Shown here: piece by piece, positions 39,295 through 48,801 of the stretch | Layout of the letters: each line of letters begins with the position of its first letter | How positions within the stretch are numbered: the first letter of the stretch is position 1 | Assembly: GCA_014238945.1 (NCBI GenBank) | Contig: JABAAB010000026.1 | Span: forward strand, 124,001-188,000 | From: Lysobacterales bacterium | Lineage (GTDB): Bacteria; Pseudomonadota; Gammaproteobacteria; Xanthomonadales; SZUA-36 | DNA length: 64,000 bases | Reading direction: 5' to 3' | Made by a program: the position numbers and the translations under genes | The notes under the pieces: model-generated | Seen by the model: the letters and a program-made list of their open reading frames with translations, nothing else | Told to the model about the DNA's origin: nothing | Databases searched by the model: none

Positions 39295-40251
39295 ATGCCA
39301 AAGCAAATCAATCACAACAAACAGGTTGCTGAAAATCTCTCTGGTTTGCGCCTGGACCAGGCTGCGGTTGAACTGTTTCGGGACTACTCACGAGGGCGTT
39401 TGCAACAGTGGATAAAAAGTGGAGAACTGACCATTGACGGCAGGTCGGCCAAACCCAGCAGCCGGGTTGCGGGTGGGGAAAACCTGAGGATCAATGCGCT
39501 GATGATCCCGGAAGGTGAAGTGGAGCCCCAGGATATACCGCTGGAAGTCCTGTTTGAGGACGAGCATCTGCTGGTGTTGAACAAGCCCCCGGGGTTCGTG
39601 GTTCACCCTGCAGCCGGCAACCCGGATGGTACCTTGCAGAATGCGCTGTTGAATCACGACCCGGACCTGAACAGCATTCCTCGTGCGGGCATCGTACACC
39701 GCTTGGACAAAGATACCAGCGGAGTCATGGTGGTTGCTCGCAGCCTGAAGGCTCACGCCAGCCTGGTCGGCCAATTGCAAACCAGAAGTATGAGTCGTAT
39801 TTACCAGGCTGTCGTGAAAGGCAAACCACCATCCCGCGGGACCATAGACGCAGCCATCGGCCGCAACCCCAGGGATCGAAAAAAGATGGCGGTGGTCGAA
39901 GGGGGCAGGACGGCAACCAGCCACTACAGGACGATAAGGCGTTTGCCGGGCACCAGCCATGTGGAAGTCTCACTGGAATCTGGAAGAACCCACCAGATAC
40001 GTGTACATATGACACACATTGGCTTCCCGATTGTCGGTGACCGGGTGTATGGCCGGGGTGCCATCAATAAAAAAGGATTATCCGGGACCGTTGTGACAAC
40101 AATCAACGAATTCGACAGGCAGGCATTGCATGCACACACCCTGAAATTGATCCACCCTGAAAGTGGGGCCGAGTGTGCGTTCCATGCGGAATTACCCAAA
40201 GACATCCGGATTCTGATAGAAGTTTTACGCGGTATGCCGGTTACCGGTTGA
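39295..40251 (+). CDS. rluD: 23S rRNA pseudouridine(1911/1915/1917) synthase RluD
   Basis: 318 residues. N-terminal S4 RNA-binding domain (LRLDQAAVELFRDYSRGRLQQW, about 18-65) and RluA-type catalytic domain with GIVHRLDKDTSGVMVVAR carrying the catalytic Asp, and HQIRVHMTHIGFPIVGD. It modifies helix 69 of 23S rRNA. pgeF starts 4 nt later, matching the E. coli rluD-pgeF order. Confidence 0.95.
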   Translation: MPKQINHNKQVAENLSGLRLDQAAVELFRDYSRGRLQQWIKSGELTIDGRSAKPSSRVAGGENLRINALMIPEGEVEPQDIPLEVLFEDEHLLVLNKPPGFVVHPAAGNPDGTLQNALLNHDPDLNSIPRAGIVHRLDKDTSGVMVVARSLKAHASLVGQLQTRSMSRIYQAVVKGKPPSRGTIDAAIGRNPRDRKKMAVVEGGRTATSHYRTIRRLPGTSHVEVSLESGRTHQIRVHMTHIGFPIVGDRVYGRGAINKKGLSGTVVTTINEFDRQALHAHTLKLIHPESGAECAFHAELPKDIRILIEVLRGMPVTG

Positions 40252-40255
40252 ATCG

Positions 40256-41014
40256 ATGGTTAAGCGGAACCCGCCTGAATTGATCAGACCCGATTGGCCG
40301 GCTCCGGGCAATATACTGGCTTTCTCGACCACTCGCAAAGGCGGGTACAGCACGGGCCGATGGAGCAGCCTGAACCTGGGTGCGCGATGCGGTGACGACC
40401 CGCTACATGTCACGGACAATCAAATTTTGCTACTGCGGTCATTACCGGCCGTTCCAGTCTGGCTAAGCCAGGTTCATGGTTGTCGGGTGGTGACATTGGG
40501 TGAGCACGCGGATGCCGAACCCGAAGCAGATGCCAGTATCGCGAGAACGACAGGCCAGGTGTGCGCGATTCTCAGTGCCGATTGTTTGCCAGTGCTGCTT
40601 TGTGACCGGCAGGGTACTGAGGTAGCAGCTGCACATGCGGGTTGGCGTGGGCTGGCGGCGGGTGTACTCCAGGCCACGGTTTCGAGGATGGAATGTCATC
40701 CGGAAAATTTGATGGCCTGGCTGGGACCAGCGATCGGTCCGAAGGCATTTGAAGTGGGTGATGAAGTACTGGAGGCTTTTGTGAATGCCAATTCAGAGAA
40801 TTCATCGGCCTTTGTGCGTCATGGAAACCGTTGGCTGGCCGACTTGTACGCCCTGGCCAGGATGATACTTTCGAGACGGGGTGTCGGGATGATATCTGGT
40901 GGGAAATTTTGCACGTTCACCGAGTCAGACAGATTTTTTTCTTACCGTCGCGATGGTACAACGGGTAGAAATGCAAGCCTGATATGGATTAAGGACAGCA
41001 CCGAGACCAGCTAA
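40256..41014 (+). CDS. pgeF: Polyphenol oxidase family protein PgeF/YfiH (peptidoglycan editing)
   Basis: 252 residues. DUF152/laccase-like fold with metal-site motifs VSQVHGCRVV, SADCLPVLLC and AAHAGWRGLAAGVL; the C-terminal part carries the usual RDGTTGRNASLIWI. E. coli PgeF (YfiH) removes UDP-MurNAc carrying L-Ser in place of L-Ala and so corrects MurC errors; whether that is the role here is by family. Operon partner of rluD. A small imperfect hairpin (caggcc/ggcctg, 41015-41031) follows without a U-tract. Confidence 0.92.
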   Translation: MVKRNPPELIRPDWPAPGNILAFSTTRKGGYSTGRWSSLNLGARCGDDPLHVTDNQILLLRSLPAVPVWLSQVHGCRVVTLGEHADAEPEADASIARTTGQVCAILSADCLPVLLCDRQGTEVAAAHAGWRGLAAGVLQATVSRMECHPENLMAWLGPAIGPKAFEVGDEVLEAFVNANSENSSAFVRHGNRWLADLYALARMILSRRGVGMISGGKFCTFTESDRFFSYRRDGTTGRNASLIWIKDSTETS

Positions 41015-41126
41015 CAGGCCGGCAAGGCCTGGATAAATGCTCAGCTAAAACGGCCAGCTTGTTCGCTTCCGCGTTACTTTGATGTTTTCCGCCTTTATTG
41101 TGGGTTTTATTGCGAGGCAGCGTTCG

Positions 41127-43203
41127 TTAATTGGGGATCATGCCGGGTGTTTGACAGAACGACCCTTCGCCAGGTGCCCTTGTCAGTCCCTTGTTAACCA
41201 GGCGCTCTTTGTAGTGTTGCCAAAGCTCGAGTTCCGCCGACGTCAGTTCCTTCTGATACGCAAGTGTCTCATATACCAGGATGCGTAAATAAAAATCCGA
41301 ATATTCCAGCTCTGATTCCTCAATGGATGCCGTTGTTGCAAGGATCCGGGATGCTTCCTGTGGGTTTCTGTCGGCTATCATGGCCATGGCAGAAGCATAA
41401 TTGTCCCTGGGTTTACGGACCGTGATTTCACTGAATATGATCCGTGCCCGGTCATTGTCACCTGCCTCAAGGGCCCTGTAGGCTGCAAACCGGCGCATTT
41501 GATCGGTCCAAATGGCCTTTTTTCCAACAACATCAAAAAATGCCTCCCAATGTTCAGCGTTGCTGTAGGCCACAACAAAGTCGGCAAAAGGATACAAGGC
41601 CGAATTGTATGGAAGCAATTCGTCCATTTTGTGTCTTTCCCGTTTCAACGCTTCCGCCATCTCCGGCCGCCAGCACGCCGGCTGGGCCATCAATTTGAAA
41701 AGCAGAGGGAAATTCGGTGATTCTCTCGTGTACAGTGCAAACCTGGGCCCGACAAAATCAAGACCAAAATCACCAACCTGGTATACCAGGTCATGTATGC
41801 TCTGGTCATACAGCAGCATGATCTGGTCCACATCATATTTTTTAATTTCAGATTTCAATTCGCTGGCGGAATGAAATAACGCCTTATATCTCTGCAGATG
41901 TTCTGGTGGATAAAGAATCCCGGTTCTGCCATCGATATAGATCTGGGTATTGGGAGACAAATGGTAAATGAGATAGCCCCCCACCCCATAATCATTGAAA
42001 ATGCGTCCGATTTTCCGCTGGTCAATCATGTAATTCAACAGTGGTTGCGGGTAACGGTAAATGGTTCGTCGGTTTTCATCCATCAGCGTCCTGGCCTGGT
42101 CTATATTGGAGTACAAGCCAGTGCTGATCATGATCAGACTTAATATGCCCGTCAGTCTCAGAACGCTTTTTTTTATTCAACGCCCAGTCTCCGGGAAAAT
42201 TGCTGGTATGCAAAACGTTGGCAGCCAGTGGCACGATGACGATTGCGCAGGGTGTCACCATCCGTTCCATGGTTGCGCCCGTGTATGCCATCACGGCCCA
42301 TACGAGCAGAAATCCGAATTTACGTTGCTTGACCGCCAGCACCGGGGTCAGCAATGCCAACAAAATCAATACGTAGATTGCAGCTATGTATTCGAACTGT
42401 TCCGGGGTACGGTATTCCATAATGCTGGTTTTCCATTCCTCGGGGAATGTGAGCGCTTGCAGTACCGGATGTGAAAGACCCGGGTTAATAAACCCGACGG
42501 CCACAATCAGGAGTCCCCACAACAACCATTTTGTCCACACACCCAAAGATGCTTTGGATTTGAATTGATCAACCGCAACATCCAGGAAAAATCCTAGAAA
42601 AATGACATAACCGATGATGGAAGAGTGATAGCTGGTCCAGATCCACATCAGCAGAACCATAGGTAATATGGAGCCGACCGAGAGCGTGTTTTTTGAACGA
42701 AAATAGAGCATCAGGGCCACGATTGAAAATGTATAACTGAACAACTCTGGTCGGACCATGAGCCTCAACTGCAGCATCAAGGTAATTATTGGCAAGACAA
42801 TGGGGTAGATGATGGTTGAAACCTTCAATTGTCTGAGTAGTGCGAAGGTTGCTCCCAGTGTCAATACAGATGCTGTAATTTTGATTACCAGAAAGCCCGG
42901 TCTGACACCCAACTGGGATACGGCAAAGTGAAGCAATGCCTGGAAAGCGACTGGTGGGTTGGTGATTCCAAATCCATTGTAGGTATAACTGTAATGATCA
43001 ATTCAGGGGGACAGTCCGTTTTCAATCCAGTCCCGGCCCATTTGCAGGTGCCAGAAGGCGTCGAGTGAAACCGGGTTGCGAAGTGCGGTGACCAGCAGGG
43101 CTCCAAGGCTGACCAGCAGCACACCTCCAATCACAAGCGACTTCCTGCTCTCCAGTTGAGTGATCCAGTTCACCTCTGAACTTGTATCAAAATTTACTGA
43201 CAT
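41127..43203 (-). pseudogene. Large polytopic membrane protein with TPR-like C-terminus, interrupted by a nonsense codon and a frameshift
   Basis: Starting at the ATG at 43203, the frame runs 66 codons (one membrane helix, then LDAFWHLQMGRDWIENGLSP) into a TGA at 43005-43003. The same frame continues beyond it as IDHYSYTYNGFGITNPPVAFQ and on through about eight membrane helices to 42167-42174. There a run of eight A residues shifts the frame; deleting one A restores VLRLTGILSLIMI and the soluble C-terminal domain (YGVGGYLIYHLSPNTQIYIDGRTG, then helical repeats) down to 41127. Repaired, it would be about 691 residues. The TGA replaces what is probably Trp (GLSPW-DHYSY). I recognise the architecture as GT-C-like surface-glycan membrane proteins but no specific function. 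Sequencing error or slippage at A8 is possible. Confidence 0.7.
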
Positions 43204-43902
43204 CTGTGTGCGAATTATCCCTTGGCCGTACCAGTGAACTTGATCTGCAAATGAAGACGGCGCGGGTCAAACAACACCGGGCCGTACGACAATATTTTTG
43301 TAGCATAACGGCATTCACAGTCAGTAAACAGCTTTAGAAAATGAACATTGGTAACTCGGATGAGATTGTTACAGTCATTTCGAGCAATGATACAAGCCAG
43401 CCAGGCCTTGAAACTGACTACGCCTTCAATCTACACAAACTGGCGACCGGATGCAGTTGTTCGGAATGAATTTTGTAAATCTTTCCCCGGTATCACGCGT
43501 TCAAGTCATGACGAAACAACACGACGAAGCCTTCACCCCATTACGATTACCATGTCCATTTTGATATTTATTTGCGGCGGAGATGCATTCCTGGCCGCAC
43601 TGGTTACCGAGATCGATAAATTCAAAGAACGATGGTGGTGCAACGGCCTGTACATACTAATTAAGTGAAACGTTTTTTTGTTCTTGTTTCACCGACAGAC
43701 CAGTCTCAATAACTCTTTGGGGAACTGGCATTGGACCACGTCTGGATCAGGATTGTTGAGATCTCATGAGATTTTTCCAACACAGCACAACGGTTTCCTG
43801 AGTTTTGTTTGTAGAGCCGGCAGGGCCGGTTTCCATACCAGAGAATAAGACGTATTTGCAGAGTATGCTTCTTTTTCGGATACCATTTATTTCATCCTTA
43901 TA
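43204..43902. other. Non-coding or decayed stretch
   Basis: About 700 nt with no gene I can support. A plus-strand frame at 43348-43668 is open but lacks family resemblance. Its tail (ILIFICGGDAFLAALV) faintly resembles the first strand and dinucleotide loop of an NAD-epimerase, which would fit the epimerase remnant that follows. Confidence 0.5.
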
Positions 43903-44133
43903 CTCAGTCAAACCATTGATTATGTTAAGGTATAAGCTCAATTCATGAGCTCTTCTGGGGGTCTGTATGAAGGGCAACGCGTGGTTAACGAAAGTTCAAT
44001 CCCAGACCCTGTCAGACCTTACGGAAAGATTAAGTTGGCACAGGAGCACTTACTTGAAAGGTCATTTTTTCCCGACGAAATAGCGATTTACCGGCCAGTT
44101 CCGTTTACGGACCCTTGCTACCCAAGACGAGGT
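43903..44133 (+). pseudogene. NAD-dependent epimerase/dehydratase remnant
   Basis: The frame around 43945 reads TIDYVKV-stop-AQFMSSSGGLYEGQ, then PDPVRPYGKIKLAQEHLLE and AIYRPVPF. This matches the order seen in extended SDR epimerases: SSxGxxYG with the catalytic Ser, PxxPYGxxK with the Tyr-x3-Lys pair, and the downstream YRP strand. There is no N-terminal NAD-binding domain in frame, a TAA at 43933, and the frame ends at 44175 without the C-terminal domain. It is therefore a fragment. The next 100 nt are open in another frame (LPAGWSPAALDVASR) but I do not recognise them. Confidence 0.45.
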
Positions 44134-44257
44134 TCTTCCTGCCGGCTGGTCACCTGCAGCCCTGGATGTCGCTAGCAGGCTGTTTCTGGTAGGTGACGTA
44201 GCTCATCCCACCGCAACCCCAGCAACCACCTGGGTAATTTAAGCAGGCTCTGTTCAA

Positions 44258-44989
44258 ATGGATTCGAATATTTATCAGTTGATGCGCCAGATAGAGGATG
44301 AGCACTGGTGATTTGTGGCGAGACTCAGGATTGACAATGCATTAGTCAAGTCACTGGCGCTCCCGGAACCATCCGCAATTCTGGAGGTAGGTTGCGGAAC
44401 GGGCGGCAATCTCGAAATGCTGAGTGGCTTTGGAAATGTGCAAAGTATTGAACAGGATGATGCCGCTGCCGAAATGGCCCGCGAACGAAATGTTGCCCCG
44501 GTGCACGCCGGGGAACTTCCCGATGCATTACCTGACCTTCAATCCCGTTTTGACCTGGTGGCCATCCTGGATGTAATAGAACATGTAGAGCAGGATATTG
44601 CCCGTTTAAGGGCGATCGCATCGATGTTGAACCCAGGTGGTCGAATCGTACTGACCGTGCCTGCTTTTAATTTTCTTTGGAGTCAGCACGACGATGAAAA
44701 TCACCATCAGCGGCGTTATCGACGGGACTTACAGAAATTTTCACGGCAGAGCGGGTTGTCAATCGACTACATCAGTTATTTCAATATTTGGTTGTTTCCA
44801 CCGGTCAAATTGGTGCGCTTATTACGGAAAATAGTTCCCTACCGGGGCGTATGTAAGGATATGGAGCAACCCGGCAGGTGGGTCAACAAATTGCTGCAGA
44901 CCGTTTTTGCCAGTGAACGACACCTCATAGGCAGGAAAGCTTTTCCATTTGGAATATCTCTGGTAGCCATCATGTCCACTGAAGATTAG
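44258..44989 (+). pseudogene. Class I SAM-dependent methyltransferase with a Trp-to-stop change near the start
   Basis: From the ATG at 44258 the frame reads MDSNIYQLMRQIEDEHW, then TGA at 44309-44311, then FVARLRIDNALV. Methyltransferases of this group begin with EDEHWWF-AR, so the stop replaces the second Trp. The rest (about 225 residues) is intact: motif I ILEVGCGTGGNLE, FDLVAILDVIEHVEQD, and a C-terminal HHQRRYRRDLQKFSRQSG region. A GTG at 44315, just after the stop, could restart translation and yield a nearly complete protein. Substrate is unknown; the family often acts on glycans or lipid-linked sugars. The 230 nt after it hold nothing I can name. Confidence 0.65.
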
Positions 44990-45218
44990 CTACTGGATGC
45001 ACTGGTGAAGGACGGGCTTCGAAAGTCACGGCGCAAAGACCTAAGTAATTGACATTGTGGATTAAGTGTAGATTTTGCAACCAGCTGGGCTTTGTGATTA
45101 TCCGGGTGTTGGCTGATTTAATTGCCAATGATGTCCTGGGGAAATAATCGGTCGGTCCAGGCAGTTTACTAAATTAATTCAAACGGTCACACAGGTCAAC
45201 AAGGCACATACCAAAATG

Positions 45219-46991
45219 CTAGGTGTTTTGTGATGCGATCAATCTTTTACAAAAGCCCGGGCCATCCGATTTGCGATTTTCACCCTCTTCCGGGGGGGGC
45301 TGATGGTTTAAACTGCCCAGCCAGATGCGAGCATCTTCGCCTCGTTCCGAATTCGGATCAACCCGGCTAAATAACTCTGCAGCTTCGCTGTTCATGCCCA
45401 AATGCGCGTATATCCAACCAATGTTGTACTGGATACAGTACTGGTCTGCTTGCAGTTCGGGAATTTTCTCCGAGGTCAGTCCCAGCTGAATGTGAACAGA
45501 CAAGGCCTCTTCCAAGCGGCCAAGTTGTAAATAAGTGACACCACGCCAAGCGAGTACGTCGGTTTGTATTACCTGTAGTTTTCCTGCCTCCTCAAAGTGT
45601 ATCGCTGCTTTTTCAAAGTCAGCAATATTCAGATGATTAATGCCCAGGTTCAAATGCGCCATTAGATCCTGGGGATAAAGTTCAACGGTATGATACCAGA
45701 GGGAAAATTCATCTTCCCACACTTCAATTTGCTGAATGGTCTTGCTACCGAGAAACACTAACAGGGGAACATTGAGCAGAAACAGTAAAAACCGAGCTTT
45801 GACATTTGTTTTCTTGAACAGTCCCAGTAACGCCCCACCGGCCAGTAAGTACGCTGGAATTGTAGGTAAATATGCGTATCGATCAGCTGCCCCCTGTATG
45901 CCCACCTGAATGATACCGAGTATCGGAGACAGGGTAATCAGGTAAAACAACCAGGAGATCAACCATGCATGATGAGCCTTGGTCCACGCATAAATGCAGA
46001 TCAGTGAAATTGCCGCAAAAATGACTATCGGGAGAAAATCGGGCCAGGAAATACCCTCACCGTAAAGAATGAAGTAGGGGTAGTGAGGGGAAAACTGAAA
46101 CGGAATAAGAAGCTTGTCCAGGTACAGAATGATGCTATTGAATGCATTGAGTACCCTTATTTCCAAAGCCACCTCTGTCATTGCCCCGGTTTGCGCTTGT
46201 AGCGTGATGATGACGGACAGCAATGAAACGGTAATAAACGGAATTTTCTCCTTCAGCAAAAAGTGTATTGTCCGTGGCTTGATGGAATCCTTGATACTGG
46301 CAACCATTGGCGAACGACGAATTGGGTACACGTCCAGTAATAACAGAACTACCGGAAAAGTAACGGCCATTGGTTTGGCAAGGATGGCAACAATAAACAG
46401 GGTTAATGACGTTCGAAACCAGAGCGTTTTTTCTGGCTCGGCACACTGCACATACCGAACATATGCGAGTGTTGAAAGCAGCAAGAAAAACTGACATAGA
46501 AGATCTTTTCGCTCGGCGACCCATGCGACGGATTCGACGTGTTGGGGGTGAACAGCGAACAGCAATGCCGCCACCAATGCAGCCACCAGTGCCCTATGGT
46601 CGTTAGCAACAGAACTGGGATCATTCCCTGGTTTGTTGAGGCCGAAAATTGTCAGTGCCAGGACAAACATAAGACCACTGTTCAGTGCGTGCAGCAAATT
46701 GTTGGTAAAGTGAAATCCCCAGGGGTCGAGCCCGCCATATATCTGGTAGTCAATTGCCCACGATAGCCAGGTGACAGGGTGCCAGTTGGCCATTTCCAGA
46801 GAGAGAAACATCCACAGGACATGGAATGGCTTCAGGCTTGAAATCCAGAATTCGTAAACGAACAGGTAACCGACGCTATCCCAGACAAACTGATTGTCTG
46901 TACTGCCCCGGTATACCCACAACGAAATGATAATGATCAGCAGGACACCCAGCAGCAATTTCACCCCGGACTGAATGGCTTTTCTTGTCAT
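45219..46991 (-). CDS. TMTC-like GT-C membrane glycosyltransferase with C-terminal TPR repeats (copy 1)
   Basis: 590 residues: about ten membrane helices, then TPR-like repeats from about residue 435 (LMAHLNLGINHLNIADFEKAAIHFEEAG, LAWRGVTYLQLGRLEEAL, QYCIQYNIGWIYAHLGMNSEAA, taken in pieces). The luminal-loop motifs resemble eukaryotic TMTC O-mannosyltransferases and their bacterial relatives: NWHPVTWLSWAIDYQIYGG, WGFHFTNNLLHALNS, HPQHVESVAWVAERKDLLCQ, LAKPMAVTFPVVLLLLDVYP and GAADRYAYLPTI. It would use a polyprenyl-phosphate sugar on the periplasmic side. It begins 10 nt after its paralog. Acceptor and sugar are unknown. Confidence 0.75.
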   Translation of the reverse strand: MTRKAIQSGVKLLLGVLLIIIISLWVYRGSTDNQFVWDSVGYLFVYEFWISSLKPFHVLWMFLSLEMANWHPVTWLSWAIDYQIYGGLDPWGFHFTNNLLHALNSGLMFVLALTIFGLNKPGNDPSSVANDHRALVAALVAALLFAVHPQHVESVAWVAERKDLLCQFFLLLSTLAYVRYVQCAEPEKTLWFRTSLTLFIVAILAKPMAVTFPVVLLLLDVYPIRRSPMVASIKDSIKPRTIHFLLKEKIPFITVSLLSVIITLQAQTGAMTEVALEIRVLNAFNSIILYLDKLLIPFQFSPHYPYFILYGEGISWPDFLPIVIFAAISLICIYAWTKAHHAWLISWLFYLITLSPILGIIQVGIQGAADRYAYLPTIPAYLLAGGALLGLFKKTNVKARFLLFLLNVPLLVFLGSKTIQQIEVWEDEFSLWYHTVELYPQDLMAHLNLGINHLNIADFEKAAIHFEEAGKLQVIQTDVLAWRGVTYLQLGRLEEALSVHIQLGLTSEKIPELQADQYCIQYNIGWIYAHLGMNSEAAELFSRVDPNSERGEDARIWLGSLNHQPPPEEGENRKSDGPGFCKRLIASQNT

Positions 46992-47001
46992 GGGGCTCAG
47001 A

Positions 47002-48801
47002 TTAGTCCAGTGAAATGGCTGCGCGGTTTAACCGATACTGCGCAGGAATCAATGTTTCGCAAAAACCGGGCAGGACCGGGCCGAGGGGGACCTCCTGGGC
47101 CGGTAATGGGTTGCTGCTTAAATGATTTAACCAGAGTCTCGCTGGTTCACCCGATGCGGAATCCGGATCCACCCTGGCAAAGAGTTCAAGCGCTTCCTGA
47201 TTCAAGCCTGATTGGGCATAAATCCAGCCAATATTGTATTGAATACAGTATTGATCCACCTTGAAACTGGTGTTGATCTCGGCAGCCGCACCAAGATTTA
47301 CATGCTCTGAAAGTGCTTCCTTCAGCCGACCCTGGTGCAGGTAGGTCAATCCCCGCCAGGCATAAAGGCTGATTGATCTGGATGCCGGATCACCAGCTGC
47401 CTCGAAGTTTCGGGCCGCGTTGTCATAGTCCCCGCGATCCAGGTAGGCAATACCCAGGTTACTCAATATGAAAACACTGTCGGGGTAAAAGCGCACGGCC
47501 TGGGACCAGAGATTGATTTCATCGTGCCATACCTCAACCTGCCGCCTGGTGTTGTTCGCGAGCAGCAGACCTGAACTCAGCAGCAGCCCAATGAGCATTA
47601 ACTTGAAAGCCGGCCCCACATTCTTCATTGCCAGAAATATGCCCCCCGCCAGCAACAAATAAAACGGCAGGGTAGGAAAATATGCATACCGGTCGGCAGC
47701 GCCCTGCAAGCCGACCTGAACCAATCCAATCACGGGGGACAGGGCGACCAGGTAGAACAGCCAGGCGATCAACCATGCGTGCTGGTTTTTGAACCACGCG
47801 AAAACAGCCATCAAAGTGACAGCAATAACCGCTGCCAGGGGTAAGAATGCTCTCCAGCTAAGTGCTTCGCCTGGAACCAGAAAATGGGCATAGTGTGGGG
47901 AGAAATTAATCGGAACCAGCAGTTTCGCCAGGTACATATTAATGCTGCTGAAGGCATTGAGCACCCTCAGATCCAGAGAAATTTGGACCATTGCCTCCTG
48001 CTGTGCAACCAGGGTGATTAAGGCCAGAAAAAACGTCAACAGGAAAAACGGGGTTTTTTCCAGCAGTAATCTTGGCCACGAAACCGGCTGGATTGTTTTG
48101 CTGGTTGAAGCCACGAGACGAGTGCGTCGAAGCGGGTAAACATCGATCAGTAGCAGTAGGGCAGGCAGAGTAACAGCCATAGGCTTGGACATCAGTGCCA
48201 GCGAAAACATGACCAATGAAAGCAAGTACCAGCCGGTTTTCTTCGCCGGTTCGCAGCTGACATATCCCAGGTAGCTGAGCAGTGTCAGCAGCATGAAGAA
48301 CTGGCAAAGCAGATCTTTTCGTTCCGCAACCCAGGCTACAGATTCAACGTGCTGGGGATGAAGCGCAAATATCAGTGCCGTCAAAGTGGCACCCAGCAGG
48401 GCATTGTCCTGGGTGTTGAACGGATAGGAACCGGCCATCGGTTTGTCAAGACCCAAAACAGCCAGTATCAGTATGATCAGCAGGATGCTGTTGATGGCGT
48501 GAAGAAGGTTGTTGCTGAAGTGGAAGCCCCAGGCGTTGAGCCCACCCCAGAGTTGGTAGTCAATGGCCCAGGACAACCAGGTCAGGGGGTGCCAATTGGA
48601 AAATTCCAAAGTGGTGAACATCCACACCATGTTGTCCATGTTCAAGGCTGAAAGATGATCCTGGTACTCAAACAGGTATTTGACGGAATCCCAGACGAAG
48701 TTGCCCTGGGTGGTGCCCGCGTACGCCCACATGGCAGCTATGGCCACCAGCAACGCACCAAGCACCAGCTTCAGTTCGAACCGAACCACGGGCTGGTTCA
48801 T
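47002..48801 (-). CDS. TMTC-like GT-C membrane glycosyltransferase with C-terminal TPR repeats (copy 2)
   Basis: 599 residues, colinear with the downstream paralog: FVWDSVKYLF opening, NWHPLTWLSWAIDYQLWGG, HPQHVESVAWVAERKDLLCQ, MSKPMAVTLPALLLLIDVYP, QGAADRYAYFPTLPFYLL, then TPR repeats (VFILSNLGIAYLDRGDYDNA, YAWRGLTYLHQGRLKEAL, YCIQYNIGWIYAQSGLNQEA). Both end with a Cys segment (PGFC). The ATG at 48801 overlaps the stop of the glycosyltransferase gene before it (TGATG), so the lipid-sugar synthase and this protein are translationally coupled. The duplication looks old, since the two have diverged throughout. Confidence 0.77.
   Translation of the reverse strand: MNQPVVRFELKLVLGALLVAIAAMWAYAGTTQGNFVWDSVKYLFEYQDHLSALNMDNMVWMFTTLEFSNWHPLTWLSWAIDYQLWGGLNAWGFHFSNNLLHAINSILLIILILAVLGLDKPMAGSYPFNTQDNALLGATLTALIFALHPQHVESVAWVAERKDLLCQFFMLLTLLSYLGYVSCEPAKKTGWYLLSLVMFSLALMSKPMAVTLPALLLLIDVYPLRRTRLVASTSKTIQPVSWPRLLLEKTPFFLLTFFLALITLVAQQEAMVQISLDLRVLNAFSSINMYLAKLLVPINFSPHYAHFLVPGEALSWRAFLPLAAVIAVTLMAVFAWFKNQHAWLIAWLFYLVALSPVIGLVQVGLQGAADRYAYFPTLPFYLLLAGGIFLAMKNVGPAFKLMLIGLLLSSGLLLANNTRRQVEVWHDEINLWSQAVRFYPDSVFILSNLGIAYLDRGDYDNAARNFEAAGDPASRSISLYAWRGLTYLHQGRLKEALSEHVNLGAAAEINTSFKVDQYCIQYNIGWIYAQSGLNQEALELFARVDPDSASGEPARLWLNHLSSNPLPAQEVPLGPVLPGFCETLIPAQYRLNRAAISLD

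Noticed and set aside
41015-41031. Terminator after pgeF
   Set aside because: The caggcc/ggcctg stem is short and no U-tract follows.
43348-43668. 106-codon plus-strand frame
   Set aside because: GTG start, no ribosome site, no family resemblance apart from a weak dinucleotide-loop-like tail; more likely decayed sequence.
43003-44311. UGA read as tryptophan genome-wide, suggested by two Trp-to-TGA sites
   Set aside because: TGA ends many intact genes here in correct overlaps (rsmH, ftsI, murF, mraY, sucC), so the code is standard and the two sites are nonsense changes or errors.
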